A stretch of 21,645 nucleotides of DNA from Spirochaetales bacterium UBA4629 (GCA_002406055.1 DHMZ01000119.1:1-21645); one strand, 5' to 3'; shown: positions 7,130 through 15,368, counted from the stretch's first letter. The notes: generated by a model from the letters alone, not told the origin. Numbers and translations: made by a program.

Positions 7130-7138
7130 GGAGGTTAT

Positions 7139-7918
7139 ATGATTGTTTTTGATTCAGTTAGTAAGGTTTATCCTAATGGAGTTAAGGGTTTGGATAACGT
7201 ATCACTCTCCATTGACCAGGGTGAATTTGTTGGTATTATTGGTCTCTCTGGTGCAGGAAAATCGACTCTAATTAGATCAATTAATAGAATGCACGATATT
7301 ACAAGTGGCTCTTTAACTGTAGATGGTGTTGAAGTTGATAGTCTTAAGGGAAAGGAGCTTAGAAGCTTTAGACGTAAGATTGGTATGATTTTCCAGTCGT
7401 TTAATCTTGTTACTAGAGCTAGTGTTATTAAGAACGTTTTGACATCTTTTGTTCCCGATCTTCCTTTCTGGAGAGTGCTTTTGGGCATATTTCCTAAGGA
7501 AGCAAAAATAAAAGCTTTAGAAGCTTTAGATAATATGGGTATTTTGGATAAGGCCTATAATAGGTGTGACGAGCTATCAGGTGGTCAGCAACAACGTGTT
7601 GCTCTTGCTCGTACTCTTGCCCAGGATCCAACAATCATCCTTGCAGATGAGCCTGTTGCTGCTCTTGACCCAATTACAGCAAGACAGGTAATGGATGATT
7701 TCAAAAAAATTAATAGAGAAAGAAATATTACAGTATTAATAAATATTCACCATGTAGACTTAGCCCTTGAGTATGTCGATAGAATTATTGGCATAAAGAT
7801 GGGAAAGATTGTATTTGATGGAAAGAGCAGTGAGATTAACAACGAAATTCTTTCTGAAATATATGGTGGAGACCTCGCTAAGGTAGGGTCTAGTGAAGAG
7901 CTAGCAAGGAAGGAATGA
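7139..7918 (+). CDS. phnC: PhnC-type ABC transporter ATPase
   Basis: A 259-residue ABC ATPase with all motifs intact: Walker A GLSGAGKST (35-43), Q-loop FQS (Gln86), signature LSGGQ (146-150), Walker B IILADEP (Asp170, Glu171) and the switch His204. The PhnC spelling is seen in FNLVTRASVIKNVL and the insert before the signature. It energises the two permeases encoded next. The Shine-Dalgarno GGAGG is 4 nt before the ATG and touches the preceding hairpin. The gene is followed with little or no gap by the first permease. Confidence 0.94.
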   Translation: MIVFDSVSKVYPNGVKGLDNVSLSIDQGEFVGIIGLSGAGKSTLIRSINRMHDITSGSLTVDGVEVDSLKGKELRSFRRKIGMIFQSFNLVTRASVIKNVLTSFVPDLPFWRVLLGIFPKEAKIKALEALDNMGILDKAYNRCDELSGGQQQRVALARTLAQDPTIILADEPVAALDPITARQVMDDFKKINRERNITVLINIHHVDLALEYVDRIIGIKMGKIVFDGKSSEINNEILSEIYGGDLAKVGSSEELARKE

Positions 7919-7920
7919 TT

Positions 7921-8742
7921 ATGTCCTTGTATGATAAGATATTTAAGCCAAAAGAATATACGCTAGAGAATGGAAAGAAGGTTGTTGAGAAAAGAAGCAG
8001 AGCACCTCTTGTTCTTTTTATTCTTGTTGTGTGTTCTGTTATATCAATAAAGGTTACAGGGTTCTCCCTAAAGGTTCTTATTCAGAGAGGAAATCAGTTT
8101 TTTGTTATTCTAAAGCGAATGTTTCCACCTGATTGGTCGTACTCTTCCTCAATATGGACACCTCTTTTTGATACCATCAAAATGAGTATTATTGGCTCTT
8201 TAATTGGCGCTATTGTTGCTATTCCTTTTGCAATTGTTTCATCATCAAATATTGTAAAGAACAAAATAGTAATCTTCTTATTTAGACTATTTTTCTCAAT
8301 AACAAGAACACTTCCTACTCTTGTTACTGCATTAATAGCTACATTTATCTTTGGTCTTGGAACAACAGCGGGAACAGTTTCAATTGCAATCTTTACATTT
8401 GCTTATGTAGGTAAGCTTCTCTATGAGCAGATTGAAACAACAGACATGGGACCTTATGAAGCTATGATAGCTTTAGGCGCAACAAAAGCTGAGGCTTTCC
8501 AATACGCACTACTACCTCAAGTATTACCAGGCTATCTATCTAACAGCCTCTACTGTTTCGAAGGAAATGTTAGGTATGCAGCAATACTTGGTTACGTCGG
8601 TGCTGGTGGTATTGGTTTAATTCTTAATTCACAAATTGGTTGGAGAAACTACGATAGAGTTGGAATGATTCTCGTCATTCTTTTCGTTACTGTTGTAGTT
8701 ATTGAATATTTGAGTTTCTATTTAAGAAAAAAGCTTACATGA
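7921..8742 (+). CDS. phnE: PhnE-type ABC transporter permease (first)
   Basis: A 273-residue inner-membrane permease of the binding-protein-dependent type, with about six hydrophobic segments starting near residue 26. The EAA loop that docks the ATPase reads EAMIALGATKAEAFQYALLP, followed by LPGYLSN and the PhnE-typical GYVGAGGIG near the C-terminus. I chose ATG 7921 (AAGGA 6 nt or so upstream). The ATG at 7915, which overlaps the phnC stop as ATGA, would add two residues and is a real alternative. It presumably forms a heterodimer with the second permease. Confidence 0.92.
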   Translation: MSLYDKIFKPKEYTLENGKKVVEKRSRAPLVLFILVVCSVISIKVTGFSLKVLIQRGNQFFVILKRMFPPDWSYSSSIWTPLFDTIKMSIIGSLIGAIVAIPFAIVSSSNIVKNKIVIFLFRLFFSITRTLPTLVTALIATFIFGLGTTAGTVSIAIFTFAYVGKLLYEQIETTDMGPYEAMIALGATKAEAFQYALLPQVLPGYLSNSLYCFEGNVRYAAILGYVGAGGIGLILNSQIGWRNYDRVGMILVILFVTVVVIEYLSFYLRKKLT

Positions 8743-8752
8743 GGAGAATAAA

Positions 8753-9607
8753 ATGAAAAATACAATAAAAAAGAACTCCTCTAAGTATACTAACACAATG
8801 ACAGTACAAGAGATGTACGAAGCTCGTCCAAAGCTTTGGATATATACCATAATTACAATTGTAATTGTGGCCTTGATTCTTGCTTGGTCATCTTCTGCAT
8901 TCAAAAAAACAGATGGTACTGAGGTCGATGGTAGAGCTGTTGCTCTAAGTATTGTTAAAGGAATCTTCAGTCCTAATAGAGAGCTTCTCTTTAATTTAAC
9001 TAAAGAGGGTGTTCCATATCTATTACTAGAGACATTGGCAATCGCATTTATGGGCACGTTAGTTGGTGCTATTTTAGCTATACCATTTGCCTTTTTAGGT
9101 GCTACTAACATTGTTCCAAAGCCAATTGCTATTTTCTTTAGAACTGTTGTTATGGCAATAAGAACTATCCCTGCTTTTGTATATGGCTTAATGTTTATTA
9201 GAGTCACAGGGCCTGGCGCAGCAGCTGGATTATTGACTATGAGTGTTTGTTCAATTGGTATGATAAGTAAGATGTTTATCGAATCAATTGAAGACTTGGA
9301 TCCACGTATTCTTGAGTCATTGGATGCTTCAGGTTGTAATACATTTGAGAAGATAAGGTATGGTATTGTTCCACAGATAAGTGCAGATTTTGCTTCTACT
9401 CTTATTTATCGTTTCGACATGAATTTAAGAGATACAACTGTCCTTGGCTTAGTTGGCGCTGGTGGTATTGGTGCTCCTTTAATTTTTGCTATGAATTGTT
9501 ACAAGTGGGATCAGGCTGGTGCAATACTTGTAGGATTAATTATTCTTATTCTTATCATTGAGTGGTTCTCAAATAAGCTAAGAAACAAGCTTGCGCGAGG
9601 TGTTTGA
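8753..9607 (+). CDS. phnE: PhnE-type ABC transporter permease (second)
   Basis: A 284-residue partner permease with a longer, charged N-terminal cytoplasmic segment (about 30 residues) before the first membrane span at WIYTIITIVIVALILAW. The EAA loop reads ESLDASGCNTFEKIRYGIVP, and GLVGAGGIGAP lies near the C-terminus. It is clearly homologous to the first permease but not a recent duplicate. The Shine-Dalgarno GAGGAG (8741-8746) overlaps the previous stop. Its stop overlaps the next ATG by one base (TGATG), so the phosphatase is translationally coupled. Confidence 0.92.
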   Translation: MKNTIKKNSSKYTNTMTVQEMYEARPKLWIYTIITIVIVALILAWSSSAFKKTDGTEVDGRAVALSIVKGIFSPNRELLFNLTKEGVPYLLLETLAIAFMGTLVGAILAIPFAFLGATNIVPKPIAIFFRTVVMAIRTIPAFVYGLMFIRVTGPGAAAGLLTMSVCSIGMISKMFIESIEDLDPRILESLDASGCNTFEKIRYGIVPQISADFASTLIYRFDMNLRDTTVLGLVGAGGIGAPLIFAMNCYKWDQAGAILVGLIILILIIEWFSNKLRNKLARGV

Positions 9608-11124
9608 TGCGACTTATTTTTACTAGCGATATACACTCATACCTCTTTCCAACAACGTTTGCAGAGAAGGCCGATAGAAATATTGGCCACTATCGTATCA
9701 TTAGCTCATACGAAAAAGATAAAGATACTGTTGTTGTTGATGGTGGAGATAATATCCAAGGTTCAGCATTAAGCAAGTATGTAATCGAAAATAAGCTTTT
9801 CAATCCATTTCCTCAAGCAGAGACTTTTAGAAAAGGGGGATTGGACTTAGCTGTTCCAGGAAACCATGATTTTAATTACGGACGTGATATCTTTTCTCTC
9901 TTCTTCAAGGAACTTGGAGCTCAGATTCTTTGTGCCAATTTAGAAGATAAACGTGGTTTACTCGATATCAAAAAGCACATTGTTTTAACAGATTCTACAG
10001 GACTAAGAGTAGGCTTTACTGGTCTTGTTACAGATTATGTTAATGTTTGGGAAAGCAAGGAAAACATTGAAAGCTTTATTGTTAGTGATGTTAAAGAGGC
10101 AGCAGAGCGGGAGCTAAAGTGGCTTAAGAGTAATTCAGATTATTCTGTTCTTATTTATCATGGTGGCTTTGAGTGTGACCTTAAAACAGGCAAAAAGCTT
10201 CTCGATAGCAGAGAGAATATAGGATATGAAATTTGCCAAGATTTAGATTACTCTCTCCTTTTGTCTGGTCATCAGCATTTAGGCGTTGATTTTACAAAGG
10301 TAAATAATACCTATGTAATGCAATGTCCTTCATTTGCTTCGGCATATTGCTTGGTAGAATTAACTAAAGATGGCATAAGAGGGGAACTTAAAGCACCTAA
10401 TGCTGAGGCAACAGGAGAAGAGAAAAAGCATATCGAGCTGAGAGAGAATGTTGAATCTTGGCTAGATAAAGCATGTGGTGAAATTGAAGAAGAAATAAAA
10501 GCTCCATCTCAGATAGAGTCTCTTTTGAAAGGAAACCACATAGCAGATTTCTTTAACTACATACAGATGCAAGCAACAGGTGCAGATATAAGTGTTTGCG
10601 CACTTAATAATAACCTTTTCTCTTTTTCAAAAGAGGTTACTATTCGTGAAATTCTTGCTTCATATCAATACCCAAATAGCCTATGCGTAGTTGAAATTGA
10701 TGAAGAAGGACTGAAGAGCGCTCTTGAAAGAACTGCAGAGTTCTTTTCTCTCACACAGTGGGGACCAACTATAGACCAAAAGTTCCTTTGTCCTAAGATG
10801 GAGATGTATAACTACGACTACTATTATGGTATTGAATATGAATTTGACATATCTAAAAAAGTAGGTGAGAGAGTTACTAAGTTAAGATACAAGGGTGAAG
10901 AGATAGGATCTAGAAAGCTTTCGCTTGTTCTTAATAACTATCGTATAACTGGTGCTGGAGGTTATGATATTTACCCAAAATGCAAGGTAATAAGAATACT
11001 AGATAAAGATGTTCAAGACCTTAGTGTTGAGTATCTATTAAAGCATAAAGGAAAACCTTTATCTTGGCCAAAGGCTGAATTTTCAACAAAGGGCTATCCT
11101 ATAGATACCGAAAGCCACAAATAA
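9607..11124 (+). CDS. Cytoplasmic 5'-nucleotidase/2',3'-cyclic phosphodiesterase family metallophosphatase
   Basis: A 505-residue protein of the UshA/CpdB/YfkN type. The calcineurin-like domain has Asp8 and His10 (TSDIHS), Asp48 (DGGDNIQGS), GNHD at 85-88, His185 (YHGG) and His222/His224 (SGHQH), a full two-metal site. The 5'-nucleotidase C-terminal domain follows from about residue 310, with CpdB-like YNYDYYYGIEYEFDIS and the substrate loop NNYRITGAGGYDIYP. Most relatives are secreted, but here the protein begins directly with the beta strand MRLIFTSDIH and has no signal peptide, so it should act in the cytoplasm. Coupling to the permease gene implies that it removes phosphate from whatever the transporter imports. 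Confidence 0.9.
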   Translation: MRLIFTSDIHSYLFPTTFAEKADRNIGHYRIISSYEKDKDTVVVDGGDNIQGSALSKYVIENKLFNPFPQAETFRKGGLDLAVPGNHDFNYGRDIFSLFFKELGAQILCANLEDKRGLLDIKKHIVLTDSTGLRVGFTGLVTDYVNVWESKENIESFIVSDVKEAAERELKWLKSNSDYSVLIYHGGFECDLKTGKKLLDSRENIGYEICQDLDYSLLLSGHQHLGVDFTKVNNTYVMQCPSFASAYCLVELTKDGIRGELKAPNAEATGEEKKHIELRENVESWLDKACGEIEEEIKAPSQIESLLKGNHIADFFNYIQMQATGADISVCALNNNLFSFSKEVTIREILASYQYPNSLCVVEIDEEGLKSALERTAEFFSLTQWGPTIDQKFLCPKMEMYNYDYYYGIEYEFDISKKVGERVTKLRYKGEEIGSRKLSLVLNNYRITGAGGYDIYPKCKVIRILDKDVQDLSVEYLLKHKGKPLSWPKAEFSTKGYPIDTESHK

Positions 11125-11129
11125 ATCTA

Positions 11130-11167
11130 GGATAAACACAATCTAGTAGTGTGTTTATCCCATTTTT
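11130..11167 (+). terminator. Intrinsic terminator of the lacI-phn operon
   Basis: An 11-bp perfect stem, GGATAAACACA with TGTGTTTATCC (11130-11140 and 11150-11160), a 9-nt loop, then CA and six T at 11163-11168. There is no T-run on the other side, so it should work mainly for the plus-strand operon and not for the convergent aminopeptidase gene. Confidence 0.9.
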
Positions 11168-11171
11168 TCTC

Positions 11172-12440
11172 CTAAAACTTAAAGAAGGCCTTAAATAGAT
11201 TCTTTAGTGAAAGAGTATCAAAACTCCCAGCTGTCTCATAAGAAGAATGCATAGCAAGTTCAGCTATTCCAACGTCACTAGTTTTGATAGAGACTTTCTG
11301 TGTAGATAGATTTCCAAGTGTTGAACCACCAGGTAAGTCACTATTATTGTGAAAAATTTGGTACGGAATATTGTAATTTTCTAGAAGAGCCTTTGTAAAA
11401 GCACCAGTTTCTCCGTTGGTAGTATACTTCTGAGATGCAGCATATTTAAGTAGAACTCCACCATTCATCCTTGGCTTATTTGTAATATCACTCTTTTCAG
11501 GGAAGGCAGGATGGACAGCATGTCCATTATCTGCACTAAGCATAAATGAGGAAGAAAGTGCGATATAGCGTTCCTCTTCATTCCAGTTAAGAGAGAATGC
11601 AATTCTATTAAGAGTTGATGTAAGGAAATCTGAGAGCGCTCCATCTCTTGTTCCACTACCTGTTTCCTCGTTATCGAAAAGACAAATCATGCTAATTGCA
11701 TTATTGCTCTTTTCTTCGCAGAGTGCTTCAAGAGAAGAAAAAACGCAACCCAAGTCATCAATTTTTGGAGCAGAGAAATACTCTTTATTTGCTCCAGAAA
11801 ATGAAGGAGAGGTTAGATTGTAGAGGAATAAATCATAATCAATTAGCGAATCCTTATCTTCACCTATAAGAGAAGAAAGGTATGGCAAGAAATCTTTTTC
11901 TGTATCGGAAAAGAGAGGAAGCATTTCTTTTTGAATTGATATTTTCCATCCGTTATTGGCTTCTCTGTTTTGGTGTATTGCAAGCGATGGAATTGTAACG
12001 TTGAGTTTATCTTTTAAGTCAACAAGACGCTCTTCTATTTTGTCATTCTTCTTAAGAAAGACTCTTCCTGCAACAGAAAGAGGCCTATCTAGCCATGAGT
12101 ATATTAGTAATCCGCCATAGCCTTCGACATTCAATCTAATAGGTGAAGACTCAACAACTGAATTCCACTTTAGTTTAAAGTTTGGGCTATCTGTGTGAGA
12201 TGCAACTATATGAAAAAATGAAGGGTTTTCTGGAATGCGAAAGCCAATTAAAGAAGACGAGGAACGCTTAACAAAATAAGATTTTCCTCTTTCTAGATTA
12301 AATGGCTTATTCTCGTGGAGTTCAATAAAACCATTTTCTTCAAGCTTATTCTTTGCATTGTTAACAACATGATAACAAGAAGGTGAGTGCGATATAAAAT
12401 TCATTAGGTTCTTTGTACAATTAATAGCTTCTTTATTCAT
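11172..12440 (-). CDS. apeB: M18 family aminopeptidase
   Basis: A 422-residue metalloaminopeptidase of family M18, removing N-terminal residues (often acidic ones) from peptides in the cytoplasm. Two-metal ligands are visible: His82 (ASHTDSP), Asp228 (KIDDLGC), Glu258/Glu259 (DNEETGSGT), Asp304 (SADNGHAVHP) and His398 (LAMHSSYE). Family motifs NSDLPGGSTLG and the C-terminal LKNLFKAFFKF are also present, and the length is normal. It starts 24 nt after the MATE gene on the same strand. It has no clear Shine-Dalgarno and no promoter of its own, so it is probably read from the upstream mRNA. Confidence 0.93.
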   Translation of the reverse strand: MNKEAINCTKNLMNFISHSPSCYHVVNNAKNKLEENGFIELHENKPFNLERGKSYFVKRSSSSLIGFRIPENPSFFHIVASHTDSPNFKLKWNSVVESSPIRLNVEGYGGLLIYSWLDRPLSVAGRVFLKKNDKIEERLVDLKDKLNVTIPSLAIHQNREANNGWKISIQKEMLPLFSDTEKDFLPYLSSLIGEDKDSLIDYDLFLYNLTSPSFSGANKEYFSAPKIDDLGCVFSSLEALCEEKSNNAISMICLFDNEETGSGTRDGALSDFLTSTLNRIAFSLNWNEEERYIALSSSFMLSADNGHAVHPAFPEKSDITNKPRMNGGVLLKYAASQKYTTNGETGAFTKALLENYNIPYQIFHNNSDLPGGSTLGNLSTQKVSIKTSDVGIAELAMHSSYETAGSFDTLSLKNLFKAFFKF

Positions 12441-12464
12441 AAGAGAAGTATGAACCTAATTTTC

Positions 12465-13850
12465 TCAAGAGGCAATAATCCCTTTTTCTTGTATTCCTTT
12501 CGTTGTCCATTTTCCACCAAGAAGGCGAGGAATAAATACAAGCACTCGAACAACCCAATCTAACCACATTCCAATTTGTGTTCCTAAGAGTCCAAGACCA
12601 AAATAAACTCCAAGAATGTTTGCAAATAAGACTCTACATATCCACATATCTAAAATGGCTGTTATCATAACTAGCTTTACATCCCCAGCAGCATGAAGCA
12701 TATTTGGTGATACAAAAGCGAACGTCCAAAGAATAGCTCTGCAAATACAGTCAATTCTTACTGTGAGAAGTGCCAAGTCTATAGCCTCATCAGAGAGTGC
12801 ATAGAACGTAAGAAGATATGGAGTAAAAATGAAGAAGATAAGAGAAAGAATAAACATTGATACAAATGAAACAGCGAGTAGCTTTCTTATATAGTACCTT
12901 GCCTCATCATATTCGCGTGCTCCACAACATTGCCCAACTACCGTGATTGATGCTAGCGAGATTGCAGTTCCCGGAATATCTATTAATGTTTCAAAATTAT
13001 TGAAGACAGCATATGCTGCAATTGATGCTGTGCCAAAAGATGCGATTGTTGAACTAATTAAGATCTTTCCTACATGAAAGAGAGACTTTTCAGTACCAGC
13101 AGGAAGAGCTTGGGAGAGAATCATCTTTGCTATCTTTAAATCAAATGAAGGTTTAAGAGGGGATGGAATATATAGCTCTTTTCTCTTATCGCACACAACA
13201 ATAAACATTATAAGAGCACCAATTATTCGTGAAATGAGTGATGATGCAGCAACCCCTAGAGCCCCGAGCTTAAAAACAAAAAGGAAGACTGCATTTCCTA
13301 TAATGTTTATTACATTAGCTAAGAGAGAAACATTCATAGTAATTTTGCTTCTTCCCATCGACCTACTAATGGCGTTAGATGCACTCATTAGGGCATAAAA
13401 TGGCATACTAATGTATATAGGAATGGAGTAGTCTAAAGCACTTAAGAAGACATCGCTTTCTATATTTCCATATATGAAATCTATTATCTCTGAAGAAAAG
13501 ATTAAGAGAAGGGCACTTGTTGCAATAGAAAATAGCAAAACGATATTCATTAATTCTTTGCATGCTTTTTTTGCTCTTTCATTTTCCTTCATTCCAAGTA
13601 GTTGGCAAGCAACAACTGCACCTCCTGTAGAGAAAGCCATGATTACGCCAATAAGAAGGTTTTGTATTGTGTTAATGCAACTAACTCCGCTGACAGCTGC
13701 TTCTCCAGCTTGTGCTACCATTAGAGTGTCTGCAACACCTACTGCTACAGAAAGAGCAGTATCTGCAACAAGAGGAAGAATAAGGTTTATAAGGTATTTA
13801 TTCGAAAATGGCAGTTTTGATTTGTTGATGTTAAGTGGCTTAAAAATCAC
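12465..13850 (-). CDS. MATE family efflux transporter
   Basis: A 461-residue membrane protein with about 12 hydrophobic segments and MATE hallmarks: LVADTALSVAVGVADTLMVAQAGEAAVSGVS in the first two helices, AFSTGGAVVACQLLG in the third, and the related second half (AVFNNFETLIDIPGTAISLASITVVGQCCGA), showing the internal duplication. MATE proteins expel cationic drugs or metabolites using Na+ or H+. Translation starts at GTG 13850, with GAGGAG (13863-13858) 7 nt upstream. That site lies within the end of the small acidic ORF, which overlaps this gene by 11 nt. The substrate cannot be predicted. Confidence 0.92.
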   Translation of the reverse strand: MIFKPLNINKSKLPFSNKYLINLILPLVADTALSVAVGVADTLMVAQAGEAAVSGVSCINTIQNLLIGVIMAFSTGGAVVACQLLGMKENERAKKACKELMNIVLLFSIATSALLLIFSSEIIDFIYGNIESDVFLSALDYSIPIYISMPFYALMSASNAISRSMGRSKITMNVSLLANVINIIGNAVFLFVFKLGALGVAASSLISRIIGALIMFIVVCDKRKELYIPSPLKPSFDLKIAKMILSQALPAGTEKSLFHVGKILISSTIASFGTASIAAYAVFNNFETLIDIPGTAISLASITVVGQCCGAREYDEARYYIRKLLAVSFVSMFILSLIFFIFTPYLLTFYALSDEAIDLALLTVRIDCICRAILWTFAFVSPNMLHAAGDVKLVMITAILDMWICRVLFANILGVYFGLGLLGTQIGMWLDWVVRVLVFIPRLLGGKWTTKGIQEKGIIAS

Positions 13851-13980
13851 AATCTAGCTCCTCATCTTCTAAATCTTCCATCTCGTCTGGTTCTAAAGAT
13901 GAGAGGTCAGAGGTATCTAGTATAACCTCAAAAACGACTGTCTCTGTCTTTTTGCGTTCTGTCTTCTCTTTCTCTTCCAT
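13840..13980 (-). CDS. Small acidic protein, 46 aa, upstream of the MATE gene
   Basis: An ATG-initiated frame of 46 codons on the minus strand. The product has a charged N-terminus (MEEKEKTERKKTE), a short hydrophobic strand TVVFEVIL and a very acidic tail; 19 of 46 residues are Asp or Glu. I do not recognise it. It is probably real for two reasons: a good promoter ends 7 nt before its ATG, leaving no other use for that start site, and its last 11 nt overlap the GTG of the MATE gene, whose ribosome site lies inside it. It could be a true small protein or a leader peptide coupling MATE translation. It is shorter than most gene finders accept. Confidence 0.55.
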   Translation of the reverse strand: MEEKEKTERKKTETVVFEVILDTSDLSSLEPDEMEDLEDEELDCDF

Positions 13981-13987
13981 GCAATTG

Positions 13988-14015
13988 ATTATATAAAAAG
14001 GTAAAATATTGTCCA
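13988..14015 (-). promoter_or_regulatory. Promoter of the small ORF-MATE-aminopeptidase operon
   Basis: On the minus strand, -35 TGGACA (14010-14015), 16-bp spacer, perfect -10 TATAAT (13988-13993). Only 7 nt separate the -10 from the ATG at 13980, and no Shine-Dalgarno is present, so the message should be leaderless or nearly so. Confidence 0.75.
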
Positions 14016-14061
14016 TTGAAAGCGCTAATTTATTAGTCTTTTTAAAGGAGTTTATTTCGTT

Positions 14062-14067
14062 TATAAT
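14062..14067 (+). promoter_or_regulatory. Possible -10 box for the lipoprotein gene
   Basis: TATAAT lies 22 nt before the ATG at 14090, leaving room for the AAGGA ribosome site at 14077-14081. No convincing -35 lies at the right distance, so this rests on the -10 alone. Confidence 0.35.
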
Positions 14068-14089
14068 TCCTAAAATAAGGAAAAAATAT

Positions 14090-15184
14090 ATGAAAAAAAA
14101 TATTATTTTATTTTTACTCCTATCATTAGTACTACTTCTTTCTTCTTGTGCAACAAGTTTAAGTGTTCCATATACACAACCATCAAATGTTAATATGGGA
14201 AACTATCGTAACATTGCTATTGCTTCTAGTAGTGAATATAGTGGTAGCCAATCTATCCCACTCTTTATCAGATTAGATATTACTGATCCAAAAATTCAGC
14301 TTTATACAATAATGACATCCTATGACTACAATTCAATAAACAGAACGACAGCTAAAGAGCTAACAAAGATGGTAAATAAGGTATTTACTTCATCATCTTA
14401 CTATTCTGTTCTTCCTTCTGATAAGACAGACGCATATGTCTCATTGTATAAGATAGGTAAAGATCCATCTCAAATGCTTAAAGAAGATGGAGTTGACGCT
14501 CTTGTAATACCTAAGATTACTTATCTGCACACAGATGAGTATATTGACGCTAAAAGGACTGTTGATAGTTCAGGTTTGGAAAAAATAAGATACTATATCC
14601 ACAGATATATAGAGCTATCTGTTTCTTTAACTGTTCTAGATACATCTACTAACAGGATAGTAACAGTTAGGGAATACAATACATCAGATTATGATTATGA
14701 AGAGTTTGATCCAAAGCTAACATTCCTTTATGGCTATGGTTTAAGCGAACAAGACTTAGTTAGTAGAGCGCTTTCTTCTCTTATTAATAGCATGATTAGC
14801 GACTTTATCCCTACAAAAAGATACGCAAGTATAACGCTTAAGGATAATAAGCCAGAGATTAAGAGCTTAAAGGAAGCATATAAAGCAGCAGAAGATGGAA
14901 ACCTTGATTATGCTCTTCAGAGCTTTGAAAGAGAATACAATACAAGTGGACATATTCCTTCTGGTTATAATGCTGCTTTGATTCTCGCTTCTCGTGGTGA
15001 TATTGACTCTGCTCTTTCTATTCTTGATGTGATAAGAAACGAAACAAATGATAGAGATATTAACAAACTCTATCTAACTCTTACCGACTTAAAGGAAAGA
15101 AATGAGAAGGCTAAAGAACAGATGACACCTAAAACAGGTGAAATAACAACAACGGAAAGTCCATATAGCTATCTCTTTAATTAA
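14090..15184 (+). CDS. Lipoprotein with TPR-like C-terminus
   Basis: A 364-residue predicted lipoprotein. The signal MKKNIILFLLLSLVLLLSSC ends in a canonical LSSC lipobox at Cys20. The ATG at 14090 has AAGGA 8 nt upstream; the frame is open to 14009 but the longer form would bury the signal peptide. After an alpha/beta region (NYRNIAIASSSEY, then DALVIPKITYLHTDEY and ELSVSLTVLDTSTNRIV) that recalls outer-membrane lipoproteins with a CsgG-like or DUF6340-like fold, about residues 260-335 form a TPR-like pair: AYKAAEDGNLDYALQSFEREYNTS and YNAALILASRGDIDSALSILDVI. The function is unknown. It is divergent from the small ORF-MATE operon and probably monocistronic. Confidence 0.8.
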   Translation: MKKNIILFLLLSLVLLLSSCATSLSVPYTQPSNVNMGNYRNIAIASSSEYSGSQSIPLFIRLDITDPKIQLYTIMTSYDYNSINRTTAKELTKMVNKVFTSSSYYSVLPSDKTDAYVSLYKIGKDPSQMLKEDGVDALVIPKITYLHTDEYIDAKRTVDSSGLEKIRYYIHRYIELSVSLTVLDTSTNRIVTVREYNTSDYDYEEFDPKLTFLYGYGLSEQDLVSRALSSLINSMISDFIPTKRYASITLKDNKPEIKSLKEAYKAAEDGNLDYALQSFEREYNTSGHIPSGYNAALILASRGDIDSALSILDVIRNETNDRDINKLYLTLTDLKERNEKAKEQMTPKTGEITTTESPYSYLFN

Positions 15185-15192
15185 GAAGAATA

Positions 15193-15221
15193 GAAAAACT
15201 TAATAAAGATTAAGTATTTTT
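15193..15221 (+). terminator. Candidate terminator after the lipoprotein gene
   Basis: A 7-bp stem, ACTTAAT (15198-15204) with ATTAAGT (15209-15215), a 4-nt loop, flanked by an A-run on the left and TATTTTT on the right. The stem is AT-rich and weak; the hairpin at 15234-15254 just downstream may share the task. Confidence 0.5.
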
Positions 15222-15233
15222 CGATTAAAAAAT

Positions 15234-15341
15234 AAAAATGATGTTCTCATTTTTGTTAGGTATTACTCAAAAAATGAAGTTTACTGTAATAAAAGCATTC
15301 ATTTTTGATAGTTTATTTGACAGGCTAGGGGACATCATTTT
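15234..15341. repeat. Alternating AAAAATGA octamers in the leader region of the RloA/RloB-like operon
   Basis: Four copies in alternating orientation: AAAAATGA (15234-15241), TCATTTTT (15247-15254), AAAAATGAA (15270-15278) and TTCATTTTT (15298-15306), plus a shorter TCATTTT at 15335-15341. The first pair forms an 8-bp hairpin with a 5-nt loop; the second pair forms a 9-bp stem with a 19-nt loop. The first could end the upstream transcript. The whole set could instead be regulator sites upstream of the promoter at 15369. AT-richness makes some chance recurrence likely. Confidence 0.5.
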
Positions 15342-15368
15342 GTTTATTTAAAAGTTTTTTCAGTTTTT

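Noticed and set aside
13474..13857. 127-codon open frame on the plus strand inside the MATE gene
   Set aside because: It lies antisense to a well-supported membrane protein gene, resembles no protein family I know, and has no ribosome site.
14009..14089. Longer lipoprotein starting at 14009
   Set aside because: It would place 27 residues before a clear signal peptide and overlap the opposite-strand promoter; ATG 14090 has a good Shine-Dalgarno.
15317..15346. Perfect -35 TTGACA at 15317-15322 upstream of the RloA-like gene
   Set aside because: No -10-like sequence occurs 16-19 bp downstream; the extended -10 promoter at 15369-15396 fits better.
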